NCBI GenBank assembly: GCA_007136405.1
Contig: SLHA01000054.1
Coordinates: 1 to 64,000, forward strand
Source: Candidatus Latescibacterota bacterium
GTDB lineage: Bacteria > Latescibacterota > UBA2968 > UBA8231
Direction: 5' to 3'
DNA: 64,000 nucleotides
Shown: one piece after another, positions 50,571 through 58,973 of the stretch
Numbering within the stretch: the stretch's first letter is position 1
How the letters are laid out: each line of letters starts with the position of its first letter
Notes under the pieces: model-generated
Seen by the model: the letters and a program-made list of their open reading frames with translations, nothing else
Told to the model about the DNA's origin: nothing
The model's database searches: none
Position numbers and translations under genes: made by a program

Positions 50571-50736
50571 CTCTCCCTAGATTGAGGCACCTGCCAAGCC
50601 AGCCTACCCGGTGGTCCGGTCATGCGCGGGCACTCTCGTGCCAGCGGCAACGGCGTGATCATGGAAGTGATGCCGAGCCTGTTGCGTTCGAGCAGTTCGC
50701 CAGGCGACCGGTGCCGTTCGGGACACACGAGCCCCG

Positions 50737-50765
50737 TTGACATGACAGGACCTCCTTCCTATCTT
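50737..50765 (+). promoter_or_regulatory. sigma-70 promoter of the tRNA-Cys/tRNA-Leu pair
   Basis: TTGACA (50737-50742), a 17-nt spacer and TATCTT (50760-50765). The predicted start is near 50772, at the beginning of a 7-bp hairpin leading into tRNA-Cys. Confidence 0.78.
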
Positions 50766-50770
50766 TGCCA

Positions 50771-50790
50771 TCTACGACAAAGATCGTAGA
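50771..50790 (+). other. Perfect 7-bp hairpin in the tRNA leader
   Basis: TCTACGA (50771-50777) pairs with TCGTAGA (50784-50790) over CAAAGA. It ends two bases before tRNA-Cys and starts at the predicted transcription start. It may guide RNase P/E processing, or be the 5' stem of the precursor. Confidence 0.5.
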
Positions 50791-50792
50791 GA

Positions 50793-50867
50793 GGCGACGT
50801 AGCCAAGTGGTAAGGCAGGGGCCTGCAAAGCCCTCATTCCCCGGTTCGAGTCCGGGCGTCGCCTCCA
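50793..50867 (+). tRNA. tRNA-Cys (GCA anticodon)
   Basis: The cloverleaf is complete. Acceptor GGCGACG (50793-50799) pairs with CGTCGCC (50857-50863). The anticodon loop CTGCAAA holds GCA. The discriminator is T50864, as expected for cysteine tRNA, and CCA is encoded. A T-run lies just after it, within the spacer to tRNA-Leu. Confidence 0.97.
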
Positions 50868-50887
50868 TTTTTTTATCCTTCCGCGTT

Positions 50888-50975
50888 GCCGGGGTGGCGA
50901 AATGGTAGACGCGAGGGACTTAAAATCCCTTGGCCGCAAGCGGCCGTGCCGGTTCGAGTCCGGCTCCCGGCACCA
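50888..50975 (+). tRNA. tRNA-Leu (TAA anticodon)
   Basis: This is a long-variable-arm tRNA. Acceptor GCCGGGG (50888-50894) pairs with TCCCGGC (50965-50971). The anticodon loop CTTAAAA holds TAA. A variable arm GGCCGCAAGCGGCC is present. The discriminator is A50972 with CCA encoded. Confidence 0.97.
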
Positions 50976-51103
50976 CTGACCCAATGCTGTGTAAACGGGC
51001 CGGCGGGCCCTCCCGCTGGAGCGGGCATCACTAGGCATCTTCCCGGACATGATTGGCCTCCGGCCTTCGGCCCGCGTCTACCGGTAATCAGCACGGCACC
51101 GGC

Positions 51104-51970
51104 TCATTCGACACCGGCCGTGCGCGCCACATGGAACCGCACACCCAGCGTCAACGAGCCGTAATTGCCCCAGTTTTCGATGTTCCTGCGCTCTACCTCG
51201 GCACCTCCACCCAGCAGTCTGGCACCGGCAAACAGTTCCGCGTACGGGGTCACGGGTATACCGGCGGACACCCTCACATCGTATATGGCGCCCCGGACCT
51301 CATCACCGAGCAAGCCGAAGGTCGAGAATCCGTCTCCTTCCAGCAGCACCCAGGTTGCTCCAGCGTTGCGCCGGTACAGCAGCCTGCCCTTGAGGGCGAA
51401 AACCACACCGATGTCATTCTCCGTCTCGTACCGGTTGCCACTGGTCTCCGCAAAGGACACTTCGGCGTTTCTGATCTGGATCGAACCTCCCAGGTCACCG
51501 TCCAGTTCTGGCCGGGACAGCAGGCGGTACAGGTAGCTGGCACGGTACCCGTCAAACAGGTAACGGTGCACGACTCTTGTGCCCGCATCGAAGGTCGTGT
51601 CGCGAAAACGCAGATCGTCTTTCAGGCGGACCACGGTTTCGAGATCGAAGGGAGCATACAGAAGGATCAGGCGGTGCCGTCCATGGAAGCCGACTTCCAG
51701 CGACCAGCGGCGACTGATGAAAAGATTGCGCTGCTGTCCCACGTCGCCGGCTGTGAACTGGGTCCCGTGTTCTCCGTAGCGTCCGTCGTTCTGGAAGACG
51801 TACAGGGCTCCCGCCTCGTATTCCACACCGATGGTATCGATGCGGCCCGAGTGCCTCCGTACTGCGACGATACCGGTTCCCGTGCCTGTCGCATGGACCA
51901 TGGCAGTATAACCAAGGATGGCGCAACAAGCGGCCGCGCATAACGCCGGTGCACCCAGTCTACGTGTCAT
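51104..51970 (-). CDS. Predicted outer-membrane barrel protein (288 aa)
   Basis: The N-terminus has a signal peptide (LCAAACCAILGYTAMVHA, cleavage near HA-TG). The mature protein is beta-rich with alternating patterns (GVEYEAGALYVFQ, RHRLILLYAPFDLETVVRLK, GDLGGSIQIRNAEVSF, YGSLTLGVRFHVA), typical of a small barrel. No family motif is recognised. GAGG lies eight bases before the ATG at 51970. It follows a URO-D-family gene on the same strand after about 60 bp and may be cotranscribed. The function is unknown. Confidence 0.75.
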   Translation of the reverse strand: MTRRLGAPALCAAACCAILGYTAMVHATGTGTGIVAVRRHSGRIDTIGVEYEAGALYVFQNDGRYGEHGTQFTAGDVGQQRNLFISRRWSLEVGFHGRHRLILLYAPFDLETVVRLKDDLRFRDTTFDAGTRVVHRYLFDGYRASYLYRLLSRPELDGDLGGSIQIRNAEVSFAETSGNRYETENDIGVVFALKGRLLYRRNAGATWVLLEGDGFSTFGLLGDEVRGAIYDVRVSAGIPVTPYAELFAGARLLGGGAEVERRNIENWGNYGSLTLGVRFHVARTAGVE

Positions 51971-52030
51971 AGCGAGTACCTCGTCTGGTTTGTGTGCAGG
52001 CCATCGGTTCCTGGTGCCGCGTACACCGCA

Positions 52031-53083
52031 CTACGAATGGTCACATTCCAGAATCAACCGGTTGACCCGGTCATAGCGCTCGACGGCAATGTCAGGACCG
52101 ATCGAGTGGCCGCCGATCACCAGACCTCCGTCCCGGCCGATGGCCAGGATGCGGCGAACGTGGGCCTCGAGTTCATCCAGCGGGGCGCTGACCATGATGT
52201 GGGCGTTGTCCAGTCCACCCAGAAAGGCCAGCCGTTCGCCATACCGTGCCCGTAACCGGACCACGTCCATGCCCGCTTTGGGCTCCAGCGGGTGGCAGGC
52301 CTGAATGCCGGCCGTGATCAGCATATCCAGCAAAGGTTCCAGGTTGCCGTCGCAGTGCAGCAGGATATGCTTCACTCCAGCCGCCCGGTATTGGTCGCAC
52401 ATCCACTGATAGCATGGGTAGAAGACGCGTTCGAAGGTGCGTGGCGAACACATGGGGCCCAGGTTGGACGCCATGTCGTCGAAAAACCATATCCCCGTAT
52501 CGTACAGATCGTAGCGTCGCAAAGCCTCCAGGCCGACCGCGGTGATGTGGCGGGTGACCCGCATGGCCAGATCGTGGGCGAAGGAAGCATCCTCGGCCAG
52601 GTCCATCAGCCACTGTTCCGTGCCGCGTAGATTGGAGGTGCGCAGGTACGGGCCGCCGGTCTTGACGAAGACGCAGCGCCGTGCCTTGAGCTTTTCCACC
52701 TCTCCGACCGGACGATAGCGCGATGTCAGCGCCGGTGACTCGAATTCGAGATCGTCAAGCCGGCTTTTGTCCGGCAACGCCACATCCAGCACCTCGGCGA
52801 ACTTGGCGTCCGCGCGGTGCCTGACGGTTGCTCCCCATCCGGTCCGGTCGAGGGACCAGCCCGCACCCTCCTCGACCCGTCCTGCCCTGCTGAGGAACGG
52901 CTCTTCTCTCGGTGTGACGATTTCGATGTCATTCCGGTAATATTCACTGATACTGGTCTCTTCCGGCAGGCCCTTGTGCCGCCGCCAGGCCTGAACGAAT
53001 TCCGGCCAGTAGCTGTCATAGATGGGCACGCGATCAGGTCTGCGGAACTCCAGAGCGGCCAGCACACGTTCCTTTGACTGCAC
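52031..53083 (-). CDS. Uroporphyrinogen-decarboxylase (URO-D) family protein
   Basis: This 350-residue protein belongs to the URO-D/MtaA-like superfamily. Motifs include FRRPDRVPIYDSYWPEF near the N-terminus, HCDGNLEPLLDMLI (H243 region) and a C-terminal GGHSIGPDI. True HemE markers are not evident, so a cobalamin-linked methyltransferase or an unknown role is likelier than heme synthesis. Many such stand-alone members occur in environmental lineages beside sugar genes. The GTG start has GGAG six bases upstream. A barrel gene follows. Confidence 0.85.
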   Translation of the reverse strand: MQSKERVLAALEFRRPDRVPIYDSYWPEFVQAWRRHKGLPEETSISEYYRNDIEIVTPREEPFLSRAGRVEEGAGWSLDRTGWGATVRHRADAKFAEVLDVALPDKSRLDDLEFESPALTSRYRPVGEVEKLKARRCVFVKTGGPYLRTSNLRGTEQWLMDLAEDASFAHDLAMRVTRHITAVGLEALRRYDLYDTGIWFFDDMASNLGPMCSPRTFERVFYPCYQWMCDQYRAAGVKHILLHCDGNLEPLLDMLITAGIQACHPLEPKAGMDVVRLRARYGERLAFLGGLDNAHIMVSAPLDELEAHVRRILAIGRDGGLVIGGHSIGPDIAVERYDRVNRLILECDHS

Positions 53084-53999
53084 AGCGATCTCCTCATCCG
53101 TTCATCCGGTGATGAACACCGGAGTCGATAGGCGGTACGCCAAGGTGGTGCGCGGTATGTCATGGCGCTGCGGCACGGCCCCGGCAATGCGAAAGACGCC
53201 ACAGCGATGCGCGGCATGGCCACGGCAGTGCGCGAGACGCCACAGAGGTGCGCGGCACGATCGATGCGGTTCCGTGCCCGTAATAGAAAAAACCGAACGC
53301 CGATTCAGCCTTTTTTTCAGGCGCGAACCTGAGGGTACGCGCTGAATGCCTGCCGGTTCGCGCCTGATGCCTGACGCCCGGCGCTGGTAGTTCGCCGGTT
53401 CGGGTTTGCGCTGGCAGTCTGCTGGTTCGTGCTGGACGCCGGCCAGCGGAGTTAGCTGAACGTCGGACAACGGTGTGCTGAGCGTCGGCCAGCGTGCGTT
53501 GAGTGTGCGCTCCGCCTGTCGGGTCCCTGAAGTTGGGCAGCCGTGGAAACCGGGTCAATACCTCGCCGCAGCGGAGATTCACGCCGTCACGATCGCCGCT
53601 CGCTCGCCAGTACGATTGACAGCACGATCGCCGCCATGCTCAACCATGCTCGCCAATGCGCGCGCCGCACGCGCGCCGCCATTCAACCACGCTCGCCGGC
53701 GGAGTGCGACCTGATGAACCGTGCGGGCGTCATGCTGGCGTCAGATCTGGTGCCGTCGGTAAAGCGGTTCGCCAGTCCATGACGTAACGAGCGTTGGTGT
53801 GGTCGCGCGGGATGCGCGGGAATGCCATGAAGCCGAAAGCGAATTCATCCTGCGTATGCCGTACGCCGCACATTACCAGCCCCGATAGACGCGGCAATGC
53901 TCACAGGCCACCAGGCACGAAGCCAGTGTCTGACAACAGACGGCAGGACTCGCTATGCATATATTCTGAAAACCCACGTCGAGGACCGCTCAACAATCC
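53084..53999. other. Long repeat-rich intergenic region (916 bp)
   Basis: No convincing gene is seen on either strand; the open frames are low-complexity (Arg/Pro/Ala/Gly). Degenerate repeats include AGACGCCACAG..TGCGCGGCA (near 53180-53260), GCTGG-TTCG stretches (near 53380-53460), and CGATCGCCGC plus CAACCATGCTCGCC (53590-53705). A short T-run pair of opposite orientation (near 53287 and 53311) could be a weak terminator. A TATATT (53960-53965) lies 35 bases before the next gene. Confidence 0.55.
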
Positions 54000-56465
54000 A
54001 TGCCATATCGGGACAACCCCATGCAAAGCTTGCAATCATCCAGCCGTAACCCCACAGAAACCCACCCCGTCCTGCGCGTCATGTCCTACAACGTGCTGTA
54101 CCATCATGAGACTCGGTGGGGTGACGCATACCGGTGGCCGCCGCGAGCGCCTCGCGTGGGGGCGCTGCTGCGCCGCCATGCGCCGGACCTGATCGGTTTT
54201 CAGGAAGTGACGGCCGGTCAGCTTGGCGATCTGACGAGTGCCTTGCCGGGATACGGTGTGGTAAGCCCGGAGAGCCCAGTAAGCCCGGAAAGCTCAGTAA
54301 ACCCGGAAAACCCGGTTGGCCAGGTAAGCCCGTCGGTGATGGACGGAGATGCGGAGCGTCCGGCGCCTTTCATCGCCAATCCGGTGTTCTATGCCCAGCA
54401 ACGCTTGCGCTTGCTGCGATTCGGCTGGCGCTGGCTGGCGGCGCCCAAAGAGGAAGCGGCGATCCGAGCTGAACCGCCGGCAGCGGAGGCGGCTCGCGGT
54501 TGGGTCGGGCGGCATGCGGTCTGGTGTCTGTTCGAAGACCGGCTGACGGGATCCAGCTTCGTATATCTCAATACGCACTGGCCGACGGGACGCTACCGCG
54601 ACCTTCATGCCGCCTGCGCCCGGGCGCTGTGGGTCATGGTCGAGCAGGTGGGCGGCGAGATACCCCGCATCATCACCGGCGACTTCAACCGGCAAGACAA
54701 CCTGCTGCTGGACCGCGGTCTGATCGACGCCTGGGAGGCCGGCGACACACTGCGGAGCGGACCGGTCGGCAGCAAGGTGAATCGGGAAACCCACCAGGTG
54801 GTACCGGGTTCGACCATCGATCACATTCTGGTCGGCCGCGGCGTACGGGTATCCGCCTTCGCCACCATCGATGACCAGGAGAACGGCCTTTACCCCTCGG
54901 ATCATCTGCCGGTGCTGGCCGCGCTGACGATACCTCCGGAGGCGGAGCATTCCGCTGCACCAGCGACACTCGAGGCGGCCGGATGTCCCTCCAGCTCCGG
55001 CGCGACTGACCCGCCTGTTCGCTTCAACACCGGGGCCGGGTCGCTGCCCAGCATCCCGGCACAACGTTACCTGCTGCTCAACAGCGCGCTGTTGCAGGCT
55101 ACGGAACACGTGCACCTGCAGGCGGGCACGCCGGTCAGGGATATCGCCAGTCCCTTGTTCGTGGAGGAATACTGGACTTCACCACCCCGCATATGGGAGG
55201 CGCGCTACGACAACCTGTATCCGAGCGTCATCTACGATGATACCATGGATCTGTTCAGGATCTGGTACAAGTGCTTCGTGCATGACGCGGGTTCCGGGCA
55301 AACCTCGCCCAGGCAGCGTCCAGCGGTACCCTACCGACACGGCGCGCGCCAGCGTGGTCTGCTGTACGCCAGCTCGCACGACGGCTTGAGCTGGACCAAG
55401 CCATCGCTCGGCGTGGTGGAATTCGGGGGATCGACGTCCAACAACATCGTCCTGCTGGATGTCGAGGGCGGTGTGTTCAAGGACGAACGGGATCCGGATG
55501 CGGCGCGCAGATACAAGTTCTTTGGCCGGCAAGACACCGGCTCCAAGCCGATGATCGGCCTGCATTCAGCCGACGGTGTGCACTGGTCGGCGCCGGTGCC
55601 CTGGCCGCGGCATGGTGCCCGTGCCGATACCCACAACAACGCCCTGTGGGCGCCGGATCTGGAGCGCTATGTAGGCATCACGCGCGGATGGTCGGAGGGG
55701 ACGCGAACGGTGCTGCGGACCGAGAGCCCGGATTTCGTCCACTGGTCCGAGCCAACGGAGATCATGCGCGGCGACGGCCCGTATGACGAGTTGTATTCCA
55801 TGCCTGTATGGCGCTACGGTGGGGTCTATCTGGGCTTACTGGCCGTCCTGCACGGTTCACCCGGGCACGGTGACGACCGTTCCCGGCCAGACTGGAATAC
55901 GGTGACCACCGAGCTGGCCTGGAGCCCGGACACCGTGCATTGGCACCGGGTCCAGCCAGGTCGGCCGTGGATCCCCATGGGCCAGGGTACGTATCCGCAC
56001 GGTGAGGCGGACTGCGGTTGTATCTATGCTTCGGCGCCGGTATGCCGCGATGGAGAGATTCTGCTGTACTACGGCGGCAGCAATGGACGGCACAATGACT
56101 GGCGCGAGGGTTCGCTGAATCTGGCCCGGTTGCGCCAGGACGGTTTCGCCGGGTATGCTGCCGCGCCCGAACAAACCGGTACGGTACTGACCCGGTTTTT
56201 CGCCGTTGCCGGGACAGGGGACTTCAGGGTGAACGCCGATGTCCGCGCCGGAGGATCCCTGCGTGTGGAGGTCGTGGGTCCGGACGGGTGCCCGCTACCC
56301 GGTTTCAGGCTGGAGGACTGCCAACCCTTGCCGGCGCTGGCAGTCGACGCCCCGGTGACCTGGAAGGGGCGGAACTGGGGCGAACTGGCAGGCCGGGTGG
56401 TGCGCTTCCGTTTCGAGCTTCGACAGGCAACCCTGTATTCGGTGGTGGCCGCTTTTATGGCCTGA
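54000..56465 (+). CDS. Fusion of an endonuclease/exonuclease/phosphatase domain with a glycosidase-like beta-propeller
   Basis: Residues about 25-310 of this 821-residue protein form an EEP domain: MSYNVLYHH (N31), DLIGFQEVT (E69), NTHWPTG, TGDFNR (D228, N230), IDHILV and PSDHLP (D301, H302), so the Mg-dependent phosphodiesterase site is complete. Residues about 370-720 look like a five-bladed propeller of the GH32/43-type superfamily (LYPSVIYDDTMDLFRIWYK, GLLYASSHDGLSW, DGVHWSAPVPWP), and about 725-821 are a beta-sandwich. No signal peptide is visible, so location is unclear. No Shine-Dalgarno precedes the ATG at 54000; later in-frame ATGs are alternatives. An in-frame repeat lies in the EEP part. 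Confidence 0.72.
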   Translation: MPYRDNPMQSLQSSSRNPTETHPVLRVMSYNVLYHHETRWGDAYRWPPRAPRVGALLRRHAPDLIGFQEVTAGQLGDLTSALPGYGVVSPESPVSPESSVNPENPVGQVSPSVMDGDAERPAPFIANPVFYAQQRLRLLRFGWRWLAAPKEEAAIRAEPPAAEAARGWVGRHAVWCLFEDRLTGSSFVYLNTHWPTGRYRDLHAACARALWVMVEQVGGEIPRIITGDFNRQDNLLLDRGLIDAWEAGDTLRSGPVGSKVNRETHQVVPGSTIDHILVGRGVRVSAFATIDDQENGLYPSDHLPVLAALTIPPEAEHSAAPATLEAAGCPSSSGATDPPVRFNTGAGSLPSIPAQRYLLLNSALLQATEHVHLQAGTPVRDIASPLFVEEYWTSPPRIWEARYDNLYPSVIYDDTMDLFRIWYKCFVHDAGSGQTSPRQRPAVPYRHGARQRGLLYASSHDGLSWTKPSLGVVEFGGSTSNNIVLLDVEGGVFKDERDPDAARRYKFFGRQDTGSKPMIGLHSADGVHWSAPVPWPRHGARADTHNNALWAPDLERYVGITRGWSEGTRTVLRTESPDFVHWSEPTEIMRGDGPYDELYSMPVWRYGGVYLGLLAVLHGSPGHGDDRSRPDWNTVTTELAWSPDTVHWHRVQPGRPWIPMGQGTYPHGEADCGCIYASAPVCRDGEILLYYGGSNGRHNDWREGSLNLARLRQDGFAGYAAAPEQTGTVLTRFFAVAGTGDFRVNADVRAGGSLRVEVVGPDGCPLPGFRLEDCQPLPALAVDAPVTWKGRNWGELAGRVVRFRFELRQATLYSVVAAFMA
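54261..54332 (+). repeat. 18-bp in-frame repeat inside the EEP domain
   Basis: Three 18-bp units (54261-54278, 54279-54296, 54297-54314) begin GTAAGCCCGG or GTAAACCCGG and code for VSPES/P-type units, followed by GTTGGCCAG and a partial GTAAGCCCG (54324-54332). The insert lies between two EEP strands, where other family members have a short loop. Confidence 0.85.
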
Positions 56466-56746
56466 CCGGGAGCGCGCGGGGCGCATGGCTGCAGCCGCGC
56501 CGGACCGTGCGGGGCCGCAGCCCCCGTTGCACGCTAGAGCGCCAACCCCGATATGGAGTAACGTGCCGCCGCCTCCGTTCTATGCCGTGCCGCCACCGTT
56601 GCACGCCATGCCCGCCGCCCAGGTTCCGTACCGCGCCGCCGCTACCGGTCCGCCGCCACGGGTCCACACCATGCCGCCCCCGTTCCGCTCCGTTCCGCCG
56701 CTACCGGTCCACGCCGTGCCCGCCGCCCCCGCCGCCTCCGCGGCCG
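56466..56746. repeat. Pyrimidine-rich low-complexity region
   Basis: About 280 bp of C-rich sequence with repeated CCGCCGCTACCGGTCC-type units (near 56635 and 56695) and CCGTTCCGCTCCGTTCC. Its open frames encode Pro/Ala-rich stretches and are not convincing as genes. Confidence 0.5.
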
Positions 56747-57412
56747 CTATTCCTGCGGCGGCGTAAAGCGGTCGAAATGGATCAGATCCTCCAGGGGGCG
56801 TTTGGGCACATGCAGGACGCCGTGTTCGTCACGGGTGGGACGCAGCGACTCCGCGGTCTCGTGAACCGCAGGGTCCTCCGCCGGGTACCCGAGGGCGAGG
56901 ATGACGAAGAGATGCAGTTCAGGCGGAACCTCCAGCAAGGCGTTCACCTGATCCCTGTCGATGGAACCGATGCAACACGAACCGACACCTCTCTCCCAGG
57001 CGGCCAGCATCATGTTCTGAAACGCCGCGCCGCCGCTCGAGGCATGGCGGGTCCCGTCCTGCAGCAGCAAGGCGATGTACGCGGTGGGCCGTTGGCCAAC
57101 GGGCGGATCACCGCCCAGCCAACGCACATGCGGATATACCTGGTCGACCAACGCTGGGGTGTCCACGACGATGAACTCCCAGGGTTGACGGTTCCCCCCG
57201 CTGGGGGCGTAGCTGCCCGCCTTGACGATGTGGCGCAAGGTCTCCCGGTCGACGGGGTCGGGCCTGAACCGGCGGATGGAGCGTCGGGTCATGATCACAT
57301 CCATGCAAGTCAAACGTTCTGTCTCCCTGTTGGTGTCCGTGTCGGCGCGCAGGCTGGGTATTAGCAGGCTCACCCCAGCCATCGTCAGCATGATGGTGCG
57401 GGTAAAGGGCAT
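56747..57412 (-). CDS. Nitroreductase-family protein with a signal-like N-terminus
   Basis: This 221-residue protein has the FMN-binding nitroreductase core (MTRRSIRRFRPDPVDRETL, GSYAPSGGNRQPWEF, RGVGSCCIGSIDRDQV, ALGYPAEDP). It reduces nitro- or quinone-type compounds with NAD(P)H. It has an extra N-terminus of about 36 residues (MPFTRTIMLTMAGVSLLIPS) that resembles a signal peptide, unusual because most members are cytoplasmic. The ATG at 57412 has GGAG nine bases upstream, while the internal ATG at 57304 lacks one. Either start is possible. Confidence 0.85.
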   Translation of the reverse strand: MPFTRTIMLTMAGVSLLIPSLRADTDTNRETERLTCMDVIMTRRSIRRFRPDPVDRETLRHIVKAGSYAPSGGNRQPWEFIVVDTPALVDQVYPHVRWLGGDPPVGQRPTAYIALLLQDGTRHASSGGAAFQNMMLAAWERGVGSCCIGSIDRDQVNALLEVPPELHLFVILALGYPAEDPAVHETAESLRPTRDEHGVLHVPKRPLEDLIHFDRFTPPQE

Positions 57413-57542
57413 GAGTTCTTTCTCCAGGCGGCATGACGGGCGTGCGTTGGGCCGTTCGGCCGTTTCCGGTCGCGTCCGGTCGGCCGTGGCCGGGCGGCGT
57501 GCTCGCCGCCCTCTCAGAAATCGTTCTGGATGTCGATCAGGA

Positions 57543-58973
57543 TCAATGCCTGCATGATGTTTTACTTGCTTCGATCAACTCGTCCCTGAGGGATAGCAAG
57601 GTGGGCGTGATCCCCACTTTGTAAATATGCGGATTGGCGCAGCGCTTGCATTCATCGCTCAACAGCTGCAGGCGCTGGCGACTGTAAGCGGCACTCTGGG
57701 AAGTGGTGGCCGGATCCACCGAAATGTCTCCACGGTCCATGACCGAATGCAGCAGGGTCGAGCCGGACATCGTCTCCAGAGAGGTCTGCCGGGCAGGAAA
57801 CAGCGGGTCGTGGATGCGTTCGAAGGGGTCGTTGGCCTCCAGGCCGACAGCGTCACCGTGAAACGTGCCGTCCGGGTTCAGGTAGCGGCGTACGGCCTTG
57901 ATGCCGGGCAGGGTGATCTTCTCGAGGTTGTCGGATACTTTCAACCGCGGACGACCGTCGACCGAACTCAGCTTGTATACGCCATCGAGGGCGGCGTCCG
58001 GTGCGCCGGTGACGAGGCGGGTGCCCACGCCGTAGATGTCGATTTCAGCCTGCTGGGCGATCAGGCTGTTGATGACGTGTTCGTCGAGTTGATTGGACGC
58101 GACGATTTTTACCTGTCGAAGACCGGCGGTGTCCAGCATGGCGCGGGCTTTTTTGGACAGGTAGGCCAAATCGCCGCTGTCCAGCCGGATGGCCTGGAGA
58201 CGGTGCCCTTTCGCTTGCAGTTCCTTGGCCACAGTGATGGCGTTGGGTAGTCCACAGAGAAGAGTGTCGTACGTATCCACCAGCAAGGTGGTGTTGTCCG
58301 GAAAATGCGCCGCGTAAGTGCGGAAGGCCTCCAGCTCGGACTCGAAGGACTGGACCCATGAATGACCCATGGTGCCCCCGGCAACAAGCCCGTAATCCTG
58401 GGCGGAGAGTACATTGGACGTGCCGTCGAAGCCGCCGATGCAGGCCGCTCTGGTGGCGTGTAGTCCCCCCAGTCCCTGGGACCGCCGCAGCCCGAAATCC
58501 AGCAGGGTGGCGTCAGGTCCGGCCGCGAGCCGGATGCGGGCCGCCTTGGTGGCGATGAGCGACTGGAAGTTGAGGATGTTCAGCAGCAAGGTCTCGATCA
58601 GTTGCGTCTCGACCAGATTGCCCTCCACGCGCAGAACGGGCGCGCGCGGAAAGATGACTTCGCCCTCGAGAACGGAGGCGATGCTGCCAGCGAAACGAAA
58701 AGAGGCGAGATACTCGATGAACCGGCGGTCGAAGTCCTGCCGTTCCAGGTAACGGAGTTCATCGTCGGTAAACCGGTACTCCACCAGGGTATCGAGCAGG
58801 GTGGCCAGTCCGGCAAAGATGACGAAGGATCCTTCATAGGGGACTTTACGAAAAAAATAGTCGAAAGACGCGGTTTTCTGCGCCAGACCGGACAGGAAAT
58901 ATCCCTGCGCCATGGTGAATTCATAATAATCGGTAAACGAAGCGGCTTTATCGGTGTACATAGCTCGTTTCAT
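57543..58973 (-). CDS. pncB: Nicotinate phosphoribosyltransferase
   Basis: This 476-residue enzyme joins nicotinate with PRPP to make nicotinate mononucleotide for NAD salvage. [13 protein letters not shown] is the typical start; [12 protein letters not shown] holds the phosphorylated-His region, and [10 protein letters not shown] and [15 protein letters not shown] carry the PRPP-binding part. Its ATG overlaps the upstream toroid gene stop (ATGA), so the two are translationally coupled. Confidence 0.94.
   Translation of the reverse strand: MKRAMYTDKAASFTDYYEFTMAQGYFLSGLAQKTASFDYFFRKVPYEGSFVIFAGLATLLDTLVEYRFTDDELRYLERQDFDRRFIEYLASFRFAGSIASVLEGEVIFPRAPVLRVEGNLVETQLIETLLLNILNFQSLIATKAARIRLAAGPDATLLDFGLRRSQGLGGLHATRAACIGGFDGTSNVLSAQDYGLVAGGTMGHSWVQSFESELEAFRTYAAHFPDNTTLLVDTYDTLLCGLPNAITVAKELQAKGHRLQAIRLDSGDLAYLSKKARAMLDTAGLRQVKIVASNQLDEHVINSLIAQQAEIDIYGVGTRLVTGAPDAALDGVYKLSSVDGRPRLKVSDNLEKITLPGIKAVRRYLNPDGTFHGDAVGLEANDPFERIHDPLFPARQTSLETMSGSTLLHSVMDRGDISVDPATTSQSAAYSRQRLQLLSDECKRCANPHIYKVGITPTLLSLRDELIEASKTSCRH

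Noticed and set aside
56485-56766. 93-residue Pro/Ala-rich open frame
   Set aside because: Composition follows the local C-rich repeats, with no Shine-Dalgarno and no hydrophobic or catalytic pattern.
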